The notes beneath the pieces were generated by a model. It had not been told where the DNA came from, did no database searches, and saw nothing but the letters and a program-made list of their open reading frames with translations. A program made the position numbers and the translations under genes. A stretch of 64,000 nucleotides of DNA, taken from assembly GCA_028753945.1 (NCBI GenBank), contig JAPNXP010000002.1:12524001-12588000 (forward strand), read 5' to 3'. Shown piece after piece: positions 1 to 12,994 of the stretch. This DNA comes from Hexactinellida sp. DTS-2022 (lineage: Eukaryota; Porifera; Hexactinellida). The first letter of the stretch is position 1, and every line of letters begins with the position of its first letter.

Positions 1-194
1 AAATGAAGCGTAAGTAGAATCCTAATGGTCAAGAACATTATATGCAAGTAGTTTCATAATTCATATAAAAGTATTTCTTAATATTATGGGTACTCAAGAA
101 AATCCCATTTATCCTATCCCTGGTACTAGAAAATTTAGCTCAGTGAAATGGCCTGTAGTGGGACGATGTTTATAAAACTCTAAAAGTAAAGGAC

Positions 195-2697
195 ATTTTT
201 AAAAGGAGCAATACCAAAATACCTGCCTGATTGTCCGAGTTATCTCAGCGATAAGCCTACGAAATCTCAGCGTTTAGATAAAGTCAGAATAGAATGTGAT
301 CTACAAATGCAAGTGGGTCTATTAATATTTTTTATTAACTTAGTGATTTACTACTTCTGTTATGTTTACTATTTTATCCTATAACTATACTCATGTGTTT
401 TGATCAAAAAACCCAATTTAGTTATGCAATATATTTATTTAGGCGATAAAGCTAAGTGAGAAGCTATATGATATGAAGAAGAACTAAGAAAGTTCTCTAG
501 TTCAACCTTTTCTGATTTAATTACCAAGTTATACACGATACATCTCCCCGGTGATTGGGTTATTTGGCAACCTAACTCTACAACAAGTGAGTGTTATCAA
601 CTTCACATCGACCAACACTATATCAGTTTAAAATTATTTCATTATTGATACTTCCCTTGAAGTCAAAGTGTATCATCATGGAACACCAGTTATTCTATCT
701 ATCAAGTGTATTAGTGATACTCGCCAGATTGATACATTGCTTCAGGAGTTGGTCAATTACAAAACTGACTTAGTAGATATTGGTTAGTTATCATAACTGT
801 TTGATTATCATTTGTGTGAACTTTGTATATTCTTTAGAAGTCAGACGGTGCAATCCAAGAGAGAAACAAGCAATTATATTGCTTGAAGAAATGTTCTCAG
901 ATTCTGGTCACACTAGCGAATTGTTACCTAAACTCTACTTTATCTTGGGACAAATGGAGAACGATATAGTAAGGAAACCCCGTCGAAGATATAACATGGT
1001 TACCAAGATTTTATCACTAAATATCATCTCTCGTCCTCCGCTTGTTATAAACAACTTAGAGAAATCGACTGCATATCTTTACCGCATGAATCGTCACTAC
1101 GACGAATGTATAGTAGTTTTGGGTTGGATATTAAATGTTTACCTTTTCTCAAACTGAATGAAGTAGCTTTACTCAATTTGAACGTCATTCCCCCATAATA
1201 TGGATGAAATTCATGTAAAAGCCAATATTACATATAAAAGTCCGTATGTATGTCATTTTCTATACAATGCAAGCTCCCGATAACAAATCCAAAAGCTTCA
1301 GACTCATAGGCCGGGCAGCCCGAAGGGGCTGCCCGGTGAATATAGCTGTCCCGGAATCGATTGGGCCGGCAGGGCCATTTCCTACGCCTATGTTCAGACC
1401 TACTTCCTATTACACAACACATTACTAGAGATGTTGAACACTGTGACATTTTTGTTGATATAATTATCTCAGACAATTATCTGCTCAATGTGCACATTTT
1501 CAAACTCCTTGGCGATGGAAAACAACTTTTTTTCCTGGGTGCCGCATCCAAATAATTGTGAGCGGTCTCTCTACTTAATTTTCGATCTCGTGCACATTAT
1601 CAAGACAATCAGGAACAATTGGATCAATCAGAGGATCATGCTTGTACTTATATATTTCCAAACTTCGAAGTTATTCTACATTCTAACTATCCAGCAAAAT
1701 TATCCACGGCTACGTTTCAGGTAATCCACCTTGTAACTCGTACATAAGTATGACTTTAAACTTTTTTATAGATTTTGTAGGATTTGAGGCTTTTGTATAC
1801 ATCTGAGCAGTTTTCTGTTGCGAAACTGGCACCTAGGTTTTCTTTCAAAGCTTGCTAGCCATCTAGCTTAGAAAGGCAGAATGTGAATCTAGCTCTTCGT
1901 ATTTTCGATGAAACGAATGTAGCTACTCTTACCATTCTGCATTCGAAGAGCAATTCCGTAAATAATAATTACACTTGTGATTTTTTCTTTGATTTGTCGT
2001 GTCTGGTTAATATTTAACGTCAGAAGACCAATGATGGGCCATCGGCTTAATGACCAAGATAGTTCACCCCTCATATACAATGATTCAAGATTTCAACTAA
2101 TATCTTCAGTTATTCGTTGGCTAGAATATCGGAAGAGGTATCCAATACACAAGGAAAGTTGACAGCACAAACATTCTCTAGTTTTTGAAATTCATGTATT
2201 GCACTACCAAGACTTGTTAATTATTTGAACTGGTGAGGGAGGATTTTCTTATGTCCTCTCTTCGTTCCTGCAAAATGACCCAATCGAGCATCATTTCGGA
2301 TTATATCGACAGATGTCCGGGTCAAACTATAACGTCTCAGTTTGCCAATTGCTTGAGAGTGAAAGGGCCTTAAAATTATCTAAGATTCTCAAACTGTATA
2401 ATCAGCAGTGTCATCCGCAAAGATATAGCTTCTTTCATGCACTTTCTTAGTACTTTCGAATCTGAACAAGAGACTGATCTAGATTCTAACACAGGTGACG
2501 ATATTTACCTAACACACTACAATTCTATACTTACAATCGAGAATGTGAATCCAGATTCAGAAACGCGTGAAGCTTTGTCATTTATTGGTGGTTATGCGGC
2601 GTTTTCTCTAATGAAAATACTATTTAGAAGTAGAAGTTTATGTCATGATAGTACCTCAACTAAAATACAAGTCAAAACGCTTGAAATTGAAGACTGA
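195..2697 (+). pseudogene. Decayed P-element-like (THAP9-type) transposase
   Basis: Fragments in all three plus frames match, in order, the near-intact P transposase at 59877-63234 of this window. Examples are LKGAIPKYLPDCPSYLS near 200-250 against LKGAIPCILPGCPKYLS, the ISDTRQIDTLLQE stretch near 715-760, LYFILGQMEN then RRYNMVTKILSL near 930-1020, MDEIHVKANITYK near 1200-1240, SDNYLLNVHIFKLL near 1470-1510, HIIKTIRNNWINQ near 1600, and a DP-EHHFG-YRQMSG block near 2278-2325. The last corresponds to the acidic end of the P-type catalytic core. Many stops and frameshifts are present and no THAP finger is visible upstream, so it is non-functional. The intron position of the intact copy (after ...RRYNILTQ) has no intron here; the frame runs straight on into ILSL. 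Divergence from the 60 kb copy is large, so this is an older or distinct subfamily. An 88 bp MITE interrupts it at 1305-1392. Confidence 0.85.
1305..1392. mobile_element. 88 bp hAT-type MITE inside the P relic
   Basis: Ends CATAGGC...GCCTATG are inverted. Flanks are TTCAGACT (1297-1304) and TTCAGACC (1393-1400), a 7/8 matching target duplication. The interior holds a GC-rich hairpin (GGGCAGCC / GGCTGCCC). Ends resemble the MITE at 14096-14253. Confidence 0.65.
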
Positions 2698-2861
2698 ATC
2701 CAGCGTAGTATTGACTTACCTCCAGTTAGTATTTACATACACGTAGTAGTAGTATATTGTATACCCTGTAGATTAATATTGTTATAGTATTATGAGTTGG
2801 GAATAGCGATAATCTTCCTAGAGATGCGTTAATTAAAACTAGCAGTCAGTAATACAATTAC

Positions 2862-3483
2862 CAGGGTTGCCGTGGGAAGGGAATTTTCATTCCCATTCCC
2901 ATCCCATTCCCACAGGATTTCTGTGGGAATTCCCATAGGATTCCCACAGGATTTCCCATAGGATTCCCACAGGAAATCCCATAGGATTCCCACAGGATTC
3001 CCATAGGATTCCCACAGGATTCACATAGGATTCCCACAGGATTCCCAACATGTGGGAATTCCCATAGGATTTCCCACATGTGGGAATTCCCACAGGATTC
3101 CCACATGTGGGAAATCCCATAGCATTTACAATTTTACACAGGATTCCTACGTATGGGAATTCGCCTATATAGTGTTCATGAATCATTATGGTTTGTCTAC
3201 AACCATAATGTACACTATGCTTTATTGGTAATATGATCTATATGAATGTGTGGAAATTCTATTGATAATCCTATGGGAATTCCCATAGGATTCCCACATG
3301 TGGGAATTCCCATAGGATTCCCATAGGTTTCCCACAGGATTCCCACATGTGGGAATTCCCATAGGATTCCCACAGGATTCCCACATGTGGGAATTCCCAT
3401 AGGCTAAAAAATTTTCCCATTCCCATCCCATATGGGAATTCTGTGGGAATTCCCACAGGATTCCCATACCCACGGCAACCCTG
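2862..3483. mobile_element. 622 bp hAT-type MITE filled with a CCCATAGGATTC / CCCACAGGATTC satellite
   Basis: Terminal inverted repeats CAGGGTTGCCGTGGG / CCCACGGCAACCCTG are flanked by a perfect 8 bp duplication ACAATTAC (2854-2861 and 3484-3491), the hAT signature. The interior is almost entirely a ~12 bp motif (ATTCCCATAGG / ATTCCCACAGG) with interspersed palindromes CCCACATGTGGG, except for about 150 bp of unique sequence in the middle (3120-3270). Reading frames across it are satellite artefacts, not genes. Confidence 0.9.
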
Positions 3484-3512
3484 ACAATTACTAGGGGGCA
3501 GAGAAGACATTA

Positions 3513-3684
3513 CAGTCGAAATCGGGTTATTTTGCCTCTCCGGGTTTTTTTGCCTCAATGCTTCTCCTTGTTTCTTCATAACCTCATAGCACTGTGTAAT
3601 GTTAAATAAAGTTTTTTTGCGTATCGGGTTTTTTTGCCACTTTTTCCATGCATTTATGGGGGCAAAAAAACCCGATTTCGACTG
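3513..3684. mobile_element. 172 bp TA-flanked MITE (Tc1/mariner-pogo type)
   Basis: Inverted ends CAGTCGAAATCGGG / CCCGATTTCGACTG are flanked by TA at 3511-3512 and 3685-3686. Further inside, GGGTTTTTTTGCC motifs repeat in both orientations. No coding capacity. Confidence 0.8.
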
Positions 3685-3686
3685 TA

Positions 3687-4554
3687 GTACCAAATAAATA
3701 TACAAAATTCTATTTTGAATATTCTCAAAAGTCGACTCTAACTTATCCCTGGTCTAAAGTAGAGAAATGGCCTGTATATAGTAGGCTATGCATATAGTGA
3801 TTTCAATATCTAATAATAGACACCCATGATGATTATATAAAAATGGAAACGCTTATGGCCTAGGCAAAACGCGTTTGGCCTGCAACATGTACAGCCTAGT
3901 GTTTTAATTAATAGTATAGATTAGTGATACATGTAGTCAATATGCCAATAGTTTCTGAAGGGGGGGCTTAAGGATTTTGGTTCTCATGGAATTGGACAAT
4001 TCCATCAACCGACCGGCCGGTCGATCGGTCAATCATACCTTTCAATAATTTATAAATAATAGAATAAGAGTCTACTGTAGTGTTGTCATATAATTTAGGA
4101 ATAAATATTATGGCCATAGAGGCATAGACCATTTAAGGAAGCCTCCTTTAAGATTACTAAGCTCTCAAGGGCTATTGGAGCCAGATTCAATCAAAACAAT
4201 TATGATATTATGATATCGAATAGATCATATAGAGAACTCGACCGGCCGGTCAGGGTTCGACCGGTACCCGTCCGACCGGTTCCGTCTCTGGTATATACTA
4301 TAGTAAATGAGTATGTTTTATAATTTGAAAATAAGTATGCAGATAACAGTTGCAAATGAAATATTTGATTTGATGTTTGATTAAGGATTGGGTGATGAGG
4401 ATAGAATAATTGTATTTTGCACATTCAAAATGTTGTCCTTACTTCGAGAATGTAATAGTTTGTATGCTGCATGCTGATGGTACATGCTAAATTGAGAAAC
4501 TTTTCTAGCTTTATACTCTTCACGTAGAAAAGATGTTTTTATGTGCATATACGT
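3687..4554. other. Spacer without recognisable gene
   Basis: No coding region seen. It holds two patches of the palindrome GACCGGCCGGTC and its variants (about 4013-4035 and 4239-4285) and a GTAC-repeat run (4549-4562). A 40-50 bp stretch near 3741-3776 (TATCCCTGGT ... AAATGGCCTGTA) is repeated directly at about 112-157. Confidence 0.5.
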
Positions 4555-4755
4555 ACGTACGTATAACGAGTGTGAAGTTGGCTGAATATTCGACCAGCAG
4601 TCAATAAGTTGACTAACTTGCTGACATCAGATTTAAATGATTTTTACAGCATTCGAAAGAGTAGAAACCTACTGTATGAAACTAGCATTACAATTTTAAA
4701 GATTATTTTCGACAATAATAATTGATCCCTGACCCGCACTAGTTCACCCACTTTT
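4555..4755 (+). repeat. Inverted copy of the 13988-14363 segment
   Basis: Reads as the reverse complement of 13988-14363 once the 158 bp MITE there is removed, with scattered substitutions. Landmarks are CGAGTGTGAA, GACTAACTTGCTGACATCAG and CCCTGACCCGCACTAG. It abuts the palindromic minisatellite at 4756. Confidence 0.8.
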
Positions 4756-4875
4756 ACTGTGCCGACTATACTATAGTGGCCCAGTATTGGAATCACTGCC
4801 TTTATTATTATTTTTATTATTACTGTGCCGACTATACTATAGTATAGTGGGCCAGTATTGGAATCACTGCCTTTA
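4756..4875 (-). repeat. Two reverse-orientation copies of the palindromic minisatellite
   Basis: Two copies of TACTGTGCCGACTATACTA...GGCCCAGTATTGGAATCACTGCC, the reverse complement of the minisatellite found beside hairpins in the 28-54 kb array. The first copy has a shortened central palindrome. Confidence 0.85.
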
Positions 4876-4882
4876 TTTTTAT

Positions 4883-5632
4883 TAGTGTGCTTCTTCTAGT
4901 AAAAAACGTTATAGTAGGGTCCTACTATAGTTTTATACTATCAGTGCACACTATTGAATTTACCTCTGTCGGACTTCCGGCCGGCCGGCCGTACGCGATG
5001 GCCTGACTAAACCATAAAGGATAGAGATTTAAAAATTGGACAAGAGATATAGAATTTTCTGGAGATGATCACCTCGAAGCCTGATTTCTCAATTTCGCTT
5101 TTGTTCGTCAGTTATATCGAAATTTGTCTTCTGGTCCAGTGACTCTTTAATAATTCGAATTAGTTATTGAAAATATAGAGGTTGTATTCTCCTAAGGATG
5201 TTCTTTCTATATATCAATTAAAATTATTAGGTCGCTAATCAATTCTACGTTTTATTATCGATTATTTACATAAATCAGCCAACTTCTCCATATTGTAATT
5301 ACTCTATAGTATAGTCTATACTATAGTATACTGAATACAATAGAACATATTACATAAGCCTACTAAAGATAATGACTGTTATTGATTGGTTTGTAAGTGA
5401 ATATGTGTTTCATACAAGTGCAATTAAAACACTTGGAAGTTGAAATATTTTACAATTTGATGATGATGTCAATTCTATTATTCAAAATAGTAACGTAAAT
5501 ACTAGCACGTATTCCTAATTTCTATTTGTAATAATTAATCTTTAATTAATTTAATTAAACATTTGAAGTCTTCACAAACATTAATTAAATTGTATTACAC
5601 TAAGATGAAATGTAATTTGAATATTGAAATTC
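4883..5632 (+). repeat. Segmental duplication, copy 1 (partner 15137-16056)
   Basis: Direct-orientation match to 15137-16056 beginning TAGTGTGCTTCTTCTAG and running through CTCTGTCGGACTTCCGGCCGG, GATGATCACCTCGAAGCC and CTCCTAAGGATGTTC to AAGATGAAATG. It differs by substitutions and small indels, and lacks the 231 bp MITE present in copy 2. No open reading frame is conserved in both copies. Confidence 0.85.
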
Positions 5633-6415
5633 TAGTTAAATTAAACATTGGGGAAGTGTAATCAGAAGGAGCACACTCCCATCCCGTCTGTGAGGGGTTT
5701 TTATTTATTTTTATTTCTCCGTAGCAGGTGCCATGGCCACACCTGTATACATTGAGGCTGAAACTTGGCATGTAGTTGCGGAGGGACCGTCTAATTTGCA
5801 CCTGGGTTACGATTTTTATCAAATGATTTCAACACCTATTTAAACTAATTATAGCTCAAAACATGAAATAATTAATATTGAGCTTGATAAAATTTATATG
5901 TACGGATAGAGAATTAAATTCTACACCTTTTCACAGTGCACGAATTATTAAATTGGGTTTCGTTAGTGCCACAATAGAGTTGCAAGTTTCCTTTGTTTAC
6001 TAACACTTCAGTTCCATTGAAAGTGTTAAATCTAATTCTATTGTTTCAACTTGTAACAATTATATTCATTTGACTTGTTAAATCTTATTCTATTGTTTCA
6101 ACTTGCGATAAATATATTGATTTAACTTATAAATTCCAGCTGGCTTCTATTTAATTGTAGTATTACCATACAATGGATTAAATTAAATTAAATTAAATAT
6201 GGAATTTGTTGATTTACTCATTCACCGTGGATAACATTGCTAAAATAAATAACGAATAATATAATTTAATATCAATACACAATGAATGAATGGCATTAAA
6301 CTCTAGATGGTTTATGATAGAAACAAACTTCAAATTCAACAATCGTTCCTTGTGACTACGACCAATTAACAAATGGTTCTTCACACCTTGGGCGTTGATG
6401 ACTTGGCGAGAAAAA

Positions 6416-6531
6416 ATCCAAAATTGCAGCCTGCGCCGACAGCATGTTCCTTTGGAGGCGCTATCAAAAACCACCAACAAAATATAGTGCCACCAAAGGA
6501 ACATGCGTCGGCACAGGCTGCAATTTTGGAT
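6416..6531 (-). repeat. Array hairpin 1
   Basis: Arms start ATCCAAAATTGCAGCC and end GGCTGCAATTTTGGAT, each about 48 nt around a ~20 nt loop. Read on the minus strand relative to the main array. Loop-proximal GGCGCTATC departs from the usual GGCACTAT. Confidence 0.9.
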
Positions 6532-7048
6532 TTTTTTAGGGGTTATCGAGTGTGCGGAATTGAAATTTGATAGCCAAATTAATTAATATTATTTATGACA
6601 AAATAATTAAACTTAATAAATATAAGTTGACATCGAAATTGGTGTTAAATTATTAATAATTATTTATACTAATTAATTAAATATCATAAATCTCAGAGAT
6701 CATAGAAGATAGAAACAAACTTTCAATTTATCAATTGGTCCTTATGGCACGTGCAACCTATACTAGTGGGTCTTGACACCTTGAGATGATGATGACATTG
6801 CTAACAAAATGTGTTTTTACAATTTTGTTAATTCGAAATTTAAAATGGGTTAGTTGATGTTGGGTGATGACCCAACACTCACATAAAAAATGCTGATTCA
6901 TCAGCTATTATATTCTACTCAAACTTGAATATCTCAAAAATGAAGTGAACTAAATGGAAACTTCCACCACTCTAAGGGTCGATGCCTTGTGTAACACCTT
7001 TTTGAAATAATTTGACACCTTCATAGTGATGATGACATGGCGAAAAAA

Positions 7049-7165
7049 ATCCAAAATTGCAGCCTGTGCGACAGCATGTTCCTTTGGAGGCACTATCAAT
7101 AAACAACCAACAAAATATAGTGCCAAACAAAGGAACATGCGTCGGCACAGGCTGCAATTTTGGAT
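7049..7165 (-). repeat. Array hairpin 2
   Basis: Same ~117 bp inverted repeat in minus orientation. One arm reads CCTGTGCGAC (a base short) against CGTCGGCACAGG in the other. Confidence 0.9.
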
Positions 7166-8268
7166 TTTTTATTATTATTTTTTCTCCGTAGCAGGTGCCC
7201 TGGCCACACCTTTATACATTGAGGGCTGAAACTTGGCATGTAGATGTGGAAGGTCCTTCTAATTTGCACCTGGGGTTACGATTTTTTATTAACAAATTTT
7301 GGACACATTTTTAACACCTTTCAAAATTTGTCTGGTCCATAACTAGAAAAATGTTTTACTAAACCCCCAAATTTTTTTCACATTTGGATTCACCATAAAA
7401 TTCTGCGTCTGATGGGAGAAGAAAACTTTCAATAAAGAGTTTTATTTCTGCCATAAATGGGAGTTGAAATTTCTTTGTTTACTAACACTTCAGTTCAATT
7501 GAAAGTGTTAAATCTAATTCTATTGTTTCAACTCGTTATTATTATATTGATTCAACTTGTGAGATCGAGTAGGCTTCTATTTTCTAATTGAAAACCGAGA
7601 TTTTACATTCCATAACAACGACAGATTATGTGATTATATTTCCTTCTGCAAGAATACTCTTGCACTGTTAATATACTGACGTAATTAATTATAATTAATT
7701 CAGTCAGTATATGACTTATATAGATGCTCCCAATTTGTTTATTAGGAGTTATCGAGTGTGCGGAATTGAAATTTGATAGCCAAATTAATTAATTTATTAT
7801 TTATGACAAAATAATTAAACTTAATAAATATAAGTTGACATTGAAATTGGTGTTAAATTATAAATAATATTAATAATTTATTTATACTAATTAATTAAAT
7901 ATCATAAATCTCAGAGATAATAGAAGATAGAACCAAACTTTCAATTTATCAATTGGTCCTTATGGCACGTCCCACCTATACAAGTGGGTCAGGACACCTT
8001 GAGGTGATGATGACATTGTTAAAAAAATGTTTTTTTACAATTTTGTTAATTCGATATTTAAAATGGGTTAGTTGATGTTGGGTGATGACCCAACACTCAC
8101 ATTAAAAATGCTGAGTCATCAGCTATTATATTCTACTCAAACTTAAATATCTCTAAAATGAAGTGAACTAAATGGAAACTTCCACCACTCTAAGGGTCGA
8201 TGCCTTCTGAAACACCTTTCTGAAATAATTTAACACCTTCATTGTGATGATGACATGGCGGAAAAAAA

Positions 8269-8385
8269 ATCCAAAATTGCAGCCTGTGCCGACAGCATGT
8301 TCCTTTGGAGGCACTATCAATAAACCACCACCAAAATATAGTGCCACCAAGGGAACATGCGTCGGCACAGGCTGCAATTTTGGAT
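8269..8385 (-). repeat. Array hairpin 3
   Basis: Same inverted repeat in minus orientation. It lies 7 bp from the terminal inverted repeat of the long-TIR element starting at 8392. Confidence 0.9.
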
Positions 8386-8981
8386 TTTTTAATACACTAA
8401 CACTAATTATCAAGCGCTGAAATTATGCATGTATACTCCAGAGATATCTACGTTTATTTTATAGAAATTTCATCTAAAAGAATTCTGTACTTTTTGAAAT
8501 ATATGCGTTTGAATATTGAAGTTGTCAAAATCGAGTCTCCATTTAAAATCCTAATATACATGTTCACAGTATATGCATACAGCTAGCAATAGCGTCAATT
8601 TCAGTTTGACGTAGACAGTTAGAAGTGATTAAATTAGATCACAAGCTTCAAAGCTGATATTCTATTAAGTATTAATAATTCCTTATGAAGAGGATAATGT
8701 CAACTCACGCCTCTCCTTCTTTGAATAGTCCTTTGATATAGCAACACTATTTTATTGTTTGTTTGCTTATTGAATCAATAAACTATTTCAACATATCAAA
8801 CGAATCTTTTAATTTCAGAAATCATATTCAAAGCCCGCAGTTATTTTATTTATCTAATCCCGCCATTTATTGAACCAATACAGCCAAGAAACTTAACCAT
8901 TTCTAACTTTGACTTGTGAGTATTGACTCTTGAGGTTCGTTTCTTCTTATTACATAAGATTTATGGTTTTACATATTATAT

Positions 8982-9314
8982 CAGGGATTTTCAACCTGGG
9001 GATCGCAAGGCTTCCTTGGGAGGGCCACGAAACGATTATCTTTATTGATTAGAATTTAAAATTATTCAATTATTCATAAAATACAATATATACTGGTGGC
9101 ATCAATTGTAAGTGAATAGATTGGATTTTGGACCTGATTGGACCTGTTGTCTCTATAAATCTTAGCCTAGGGTTTCTCTAGTTCTTGAAAAAAGCAGTTC
9201 CAACTCTACATCAAATATTTTGGTAATTATATAAGAGTTCTGACAATAAATTTATCCCATGAACATTAAGGTGTTCGTGCGAATGTTCACAGATGCAAAA
9301 GTTAAAAATCCCTG
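8982..9314. mobile_element. 333 bp hAT-type MITE
   Basis: Inverted ends CAGGGATTTTCAACC / GTTAAAAATCCCTG, with a perfect 8 bp duplication TATTATAT at 8974-8981 and 9315-9322. Nested inside the 8392-13985 element. Confidence 0.88.
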
Positions 9315-9765
9315 TATTATATTGATTATTTTGTATCTACAATTTAGATTTACATTTACGTCTCCACGATATGGCTCGAAATTTCAACAAATCTTTCCCT
9401 GGAACCTACTTTTCTAAAAGTAAATTTATTGATATGTTTATCTAGGGCCCAAATCTATATTCTAAATATCGTTCTACTCCTTCCTTTCAAACTATATTCG
9501 TTTATGTCCAATGTTAAAATAAATACATTATATTCATTTCAACTAAATTATTATGATATTATTCCTGACTAATTATTTAAGTATGTTAAGTATGAACTAA
9601 CAATCGCTTCTAATTACCGAATTATCTGAATAAGTGCTGGGCATAAGTATGTGCCGCATTTTTCTTTAGTAATAATCTGGGTGGAGGTAATTCCACGACA
9701 CTTTTTGAGGAAAATACCATATGCATAACTAATCCCTATTTTCATTTCACTCTAATTTTTTTAGT

Positions 9766-12700
9766 TCCTCCAGAACTCCAGCAATTACTTTCATATGTTG
9801 AATCCACATCACAATCATACAATGAGATTATGAATTCCCTTTCTACCAGTCCTAGTGTCGCAGATTCAATTTGGGGAGTAATTTCTAAGAAAGTTCATGG
9901 ACGTAATAGTCAAGCTAAACGCGTAAAATTCAATTTGAAATGTAAGAACAATTCCCATAATATCCGTGAATTGTTAGAACGATTAATTAATCCTGATCCC
10001 ACCTCTGAAAATAAGTATTTTTCGTTAGTTTAAGTCTCTACTCTCTCCGCCCTGAAGGGTTAGCATCGTTACAGACCTCTGTTATGCTGCGAGAAATATC
10101 TCTATGTATGTTCCTATCTAGTCTTAGCCCTATAGTTCGTGAAGAAATTTCATGGGAATCCATTGAACCTGATTTGCAGGATGACAGATCATTGTTAATT
10201 TGGTCTTCCTCAGCATCTGACTTGGTTACCTACCATGAACTTAAGCAAAAGGACGAGCGTGTTTGATTTGATCTTAGCAATAGTACTTCTATTAGTAATA
10301 CACAAGCATACTATTATTACAACAATAGCCAGGCTCAATTATGGGTTGATGGTTGTAATTTTTATGGTTACCGAAGACCAAATTATTTTGAAAACTTTTT
10401 GAAATTTGAAAACATGATAGATTTGGAAAAGTGAGATAGATTCGTTCGTAAATGTATTGACGAGTTTGAGGTTGAGATTATTGAACAGACACCATTATTG
10501 TTAATTTGGTCAGTTCTTAACCAAATTAATTGTAAATGTATCGACAAGTTGTTTAAAAAACAATACGCACTTTTGACCAACGAGCAACTAAGTGAATTCG
10601 TACATTGGATAACAGATTTACGTGATCAGTTTTCGAGTGAAGGTGTTGATGTATTGAAAATCATTTATACTGATTGTTTAGTTATAATAGCTAACCCAGA
10701 AGTAGCTCCAGAATTGTCCCCACTTCCTGAAAATGTACCTCTTCATCTTGTTGAAGAGGAATATAATGCCGAGGACGCCATCAAGTGTAGTAATAATATC
10801 ATTAACAACGTAAATGATACTGTTTCTAATTTGCATGGGTGTAATTAATGTAACTTTGTACCCGATTTGAGTGTTAATGGTGAATTTTTCCTGGACGTGG
10901 ACGAGTGGAATAGCATTCATTTTATTGATATAGAAGGAAGAGATAAGTTAAATCGAGATTGGAAAGCTTTGTTTAGCAGTAAAGTTTCTAAAATCTATCC
11001 CATGTGTGTTCTTAAATTCAACAATTATTGGTTTAAGAAGATTTATAGTCGTAAAGTAAACTCACCGTGCTGACTGTAAGTTCCTTAACTGTTATTCGTT
11101 TGAGTTTTACATAAATTAAAACAAAAGTAGTCTACCAGGATCTACAAATACCTTAGCAATACACTTTATATCTAAAGGTTCTCTTTCAGTGCAACACAAT
11201 AAAGGAGAGAACAAATATGCACGCCATGTATCTGGTATTCAGCGAACACATCTAGGTGGAATTATACAACATAACTCTGTTTCAAAATATTTTCATAAAC
11301 AATTTGGTTGATGGATAATGTTGTCGAGTACTGTAGTGGTCATCTTATGACCCAAGATTGCTTAAGACAGATAAAATTTGAAGTTAACTCGTCTAACAGA
11401 TTTTCAAACGATATGATCAAGGATATTTCTGCAACTCAGGAATACTACCGTAACTTATTAAATGAGAAACCAATTCCTGGCTACGTACAATATTTTGTTA
11501 AGGAACCGTTTATTACCCATTTATACACTATGCATCAGATAGAGCTATTGAAACTTTTAAATAAAGAGATAATTTCATTTTTGGATGCTACGGGTTCTCT
11601 TATTAGTAAACCTCAATCCGTCACAAAACCAATCTACTATTATGCACTCACTCTACAGCATCCAGACTACCATACTAGCCCGATACAAGTAGCAGAGATG
11701 ATTAGCTCGGACATGGTACTGCAGAGATATCACATTTTCTAAATAAATGGTATTTAAATTCCAAGTTAGTTCTCAACAAAGAAATACACATAACTAGAAT
11801 AGAAATTGATTACAGTTGGGCTTTGATTCATAGCACTTGTAGTTGTATAGCCTTTAATAAAAGTAATATTTTAGGCTACCGAGAGAGTTGTTGGAAAGTA
11901 GTAAGTACAAATATAAAGGTTATGAATAGCTTAACTGTTATACATTTATGTTCCGCCCACATAATGCATAGATTAAGTAATAACTTAGATAAAAAATTTA
12001 AGATTCAAAAAATATTTAACATCTTATTTTATACGTGTTTGCTGTAATTTTAAAAGCAAAAAGTATGCAAGAGTTATCATAAATAGGGTTTTCGTAGGAT
12101 TAAGTAATATTTTATCTATACAGGTGTATAATGATACTGTCAGCTCCAGTTTAGTGGAATTAAATGGTTTAGTTAGAGGCGACATTATATCAACTTGACT
12201 ATGTGGAACCACCTGAAGATGATTGCACACAAGTAGAAAACGCCACTACATATCGTGCTAAATCACCCTTTGGTAGACATTTTGATTCACTAGTATCTAA
12301 GAATCGAAATGATTTAAAAACTAATAAAATTAGTATGCTGAATGGCTGTTATTGTCCCGATATTTTATAATATTTGTTAACATACTCAGTGGCGGCGCTA
12401 GGGGGGGCGCGGGGGGGCGGCCGCCCCCCCTGTGGGGGGGGGGGGGCGGGAACTCGCTTGTCTGTTATAGGAGTACTTAATGTTAATGCGGAAATGCTAA
12501 ATGCCCTGGACAGGGAGTTCATAATTAGCCGTTTTGCACCACCGTACACTATTATAGGACAGATTATTTAACCAAGTTTGTCATTAAAAATATCGATTTT
12601 GGTTTGAATGTGAATTTTGGAATGTTTACAACTATTGGGTTTGCCCCTCCAGTGCATTGGTCCGCCCCCCTTTCGCCCCCCCACTGGGGCTGTGCTGGCG

Positions 12701-12943
12701 CCGCCCCTGAACATACTATATGCCAATCTTACCTTTATGGACTGGAATTAAATTATCTCGAACTGGTGATCAAGAAGAAACTAAAGCAAGCAATGCCATA
12801 GCAGAAAATTGGTTTAGCATAGTTAAACATCCAATATTCGAATCTAATATACACATCAGACCTGGTGATTTTATTCGTACAATGTATAGTAATATTCATG
12901 ATAGAATTTCTGCTTTCAAATTAGGAGATAAATATTTGTCATA
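9766..12943 (+). pseudogene. DDE-type transposase of the long-TIR element, decayed
   Basis: Possible splice acceptor TTTTTTAG ends at 9765. Translated pieces in order are: an N-terminal region from 9766 (PPELQQLLSY); open segments 10084-10266 and 10498-10848; a cysteine-containing segment from 10867 (KALFSSKVSKIYPMCVLKF) that continues, after a frameshift near 11068, as ADCKFLNC; and a catalytic-core-like segment 11308-11742 with SFLDATGSLISKP and IYYYALTLQHPDYHTSPIQV. Then come VIHLCSAHIMHRLSN near 11935-11990 and, on both sides of a MITE, MLNGCYCPDIL and MPILPLWTGIKLS followed by NAIAENWFSIVKHPIF. The D in LDATG and the C/H pair in HLCSAH look like core residues of a DDE transposase. I recognise the family only as a repeatedly seen uncharacterised transposon protein, not a named superfamily. 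Multiple stops and frameshifts make it inactive. Confidence 0.65.
12387..12709. mobile_element. 323 bp hAT-type MITE with poly-G/C flanks
   Basis: Inverted ends CAGTGGCGGCGC / GCGCCGCCCCTG, with a perfect 8 bp duplication AACATACT at 12379-12386 and 12710-12717. It splits the transposase frame between MLNGCYCPDIL and MPILPLWTG. Long G and C runs lie just inside the ends. Confidence 0.88.
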
Positions 12944-12994
12944 ATCTGAATTTTAATGTTGTAATATCGCCAGTACATAGCAAGATTAACAGTA

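Larger units (their letters stand above)
5690..8391 (-). repeat. Minus-orientation block of the hairpin array
   Basis: Reverse complement of the repeat unit that fills 25.9-53.8 kb. The unit-specific stretches (GTAACCCCAGGTGCAAATTAG, CACTCGATAACCCC, ATCACCCAACATCAAC and others) are read on the minus strand. It contains three hairpins (6416, 7049, 8269) and one unit (about 5690-5830) whose hairpin is missing. The block ends within a few bases of the terminal repeat of the element at 8392. Open frames in it are hairpin-arm artefacts shared with every other copy. Confidence 0.9.

Noticed and set aside
2858-3705. Open frames rich in GNPMGIPxCG repeats
   Set aside because: They read through the CCCATAGGATTC satellite inside the 622 bp MITE.
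112-3776. Direct repeat (TATCCCTGGT...AAATGGCCTGTA) bracketing the P relic as possible termini or LTRs
   Set aside because: Only ~45 bp, imperfect and in direct orientation, whereas P ends are inverted; probably a dispersed short repeat.
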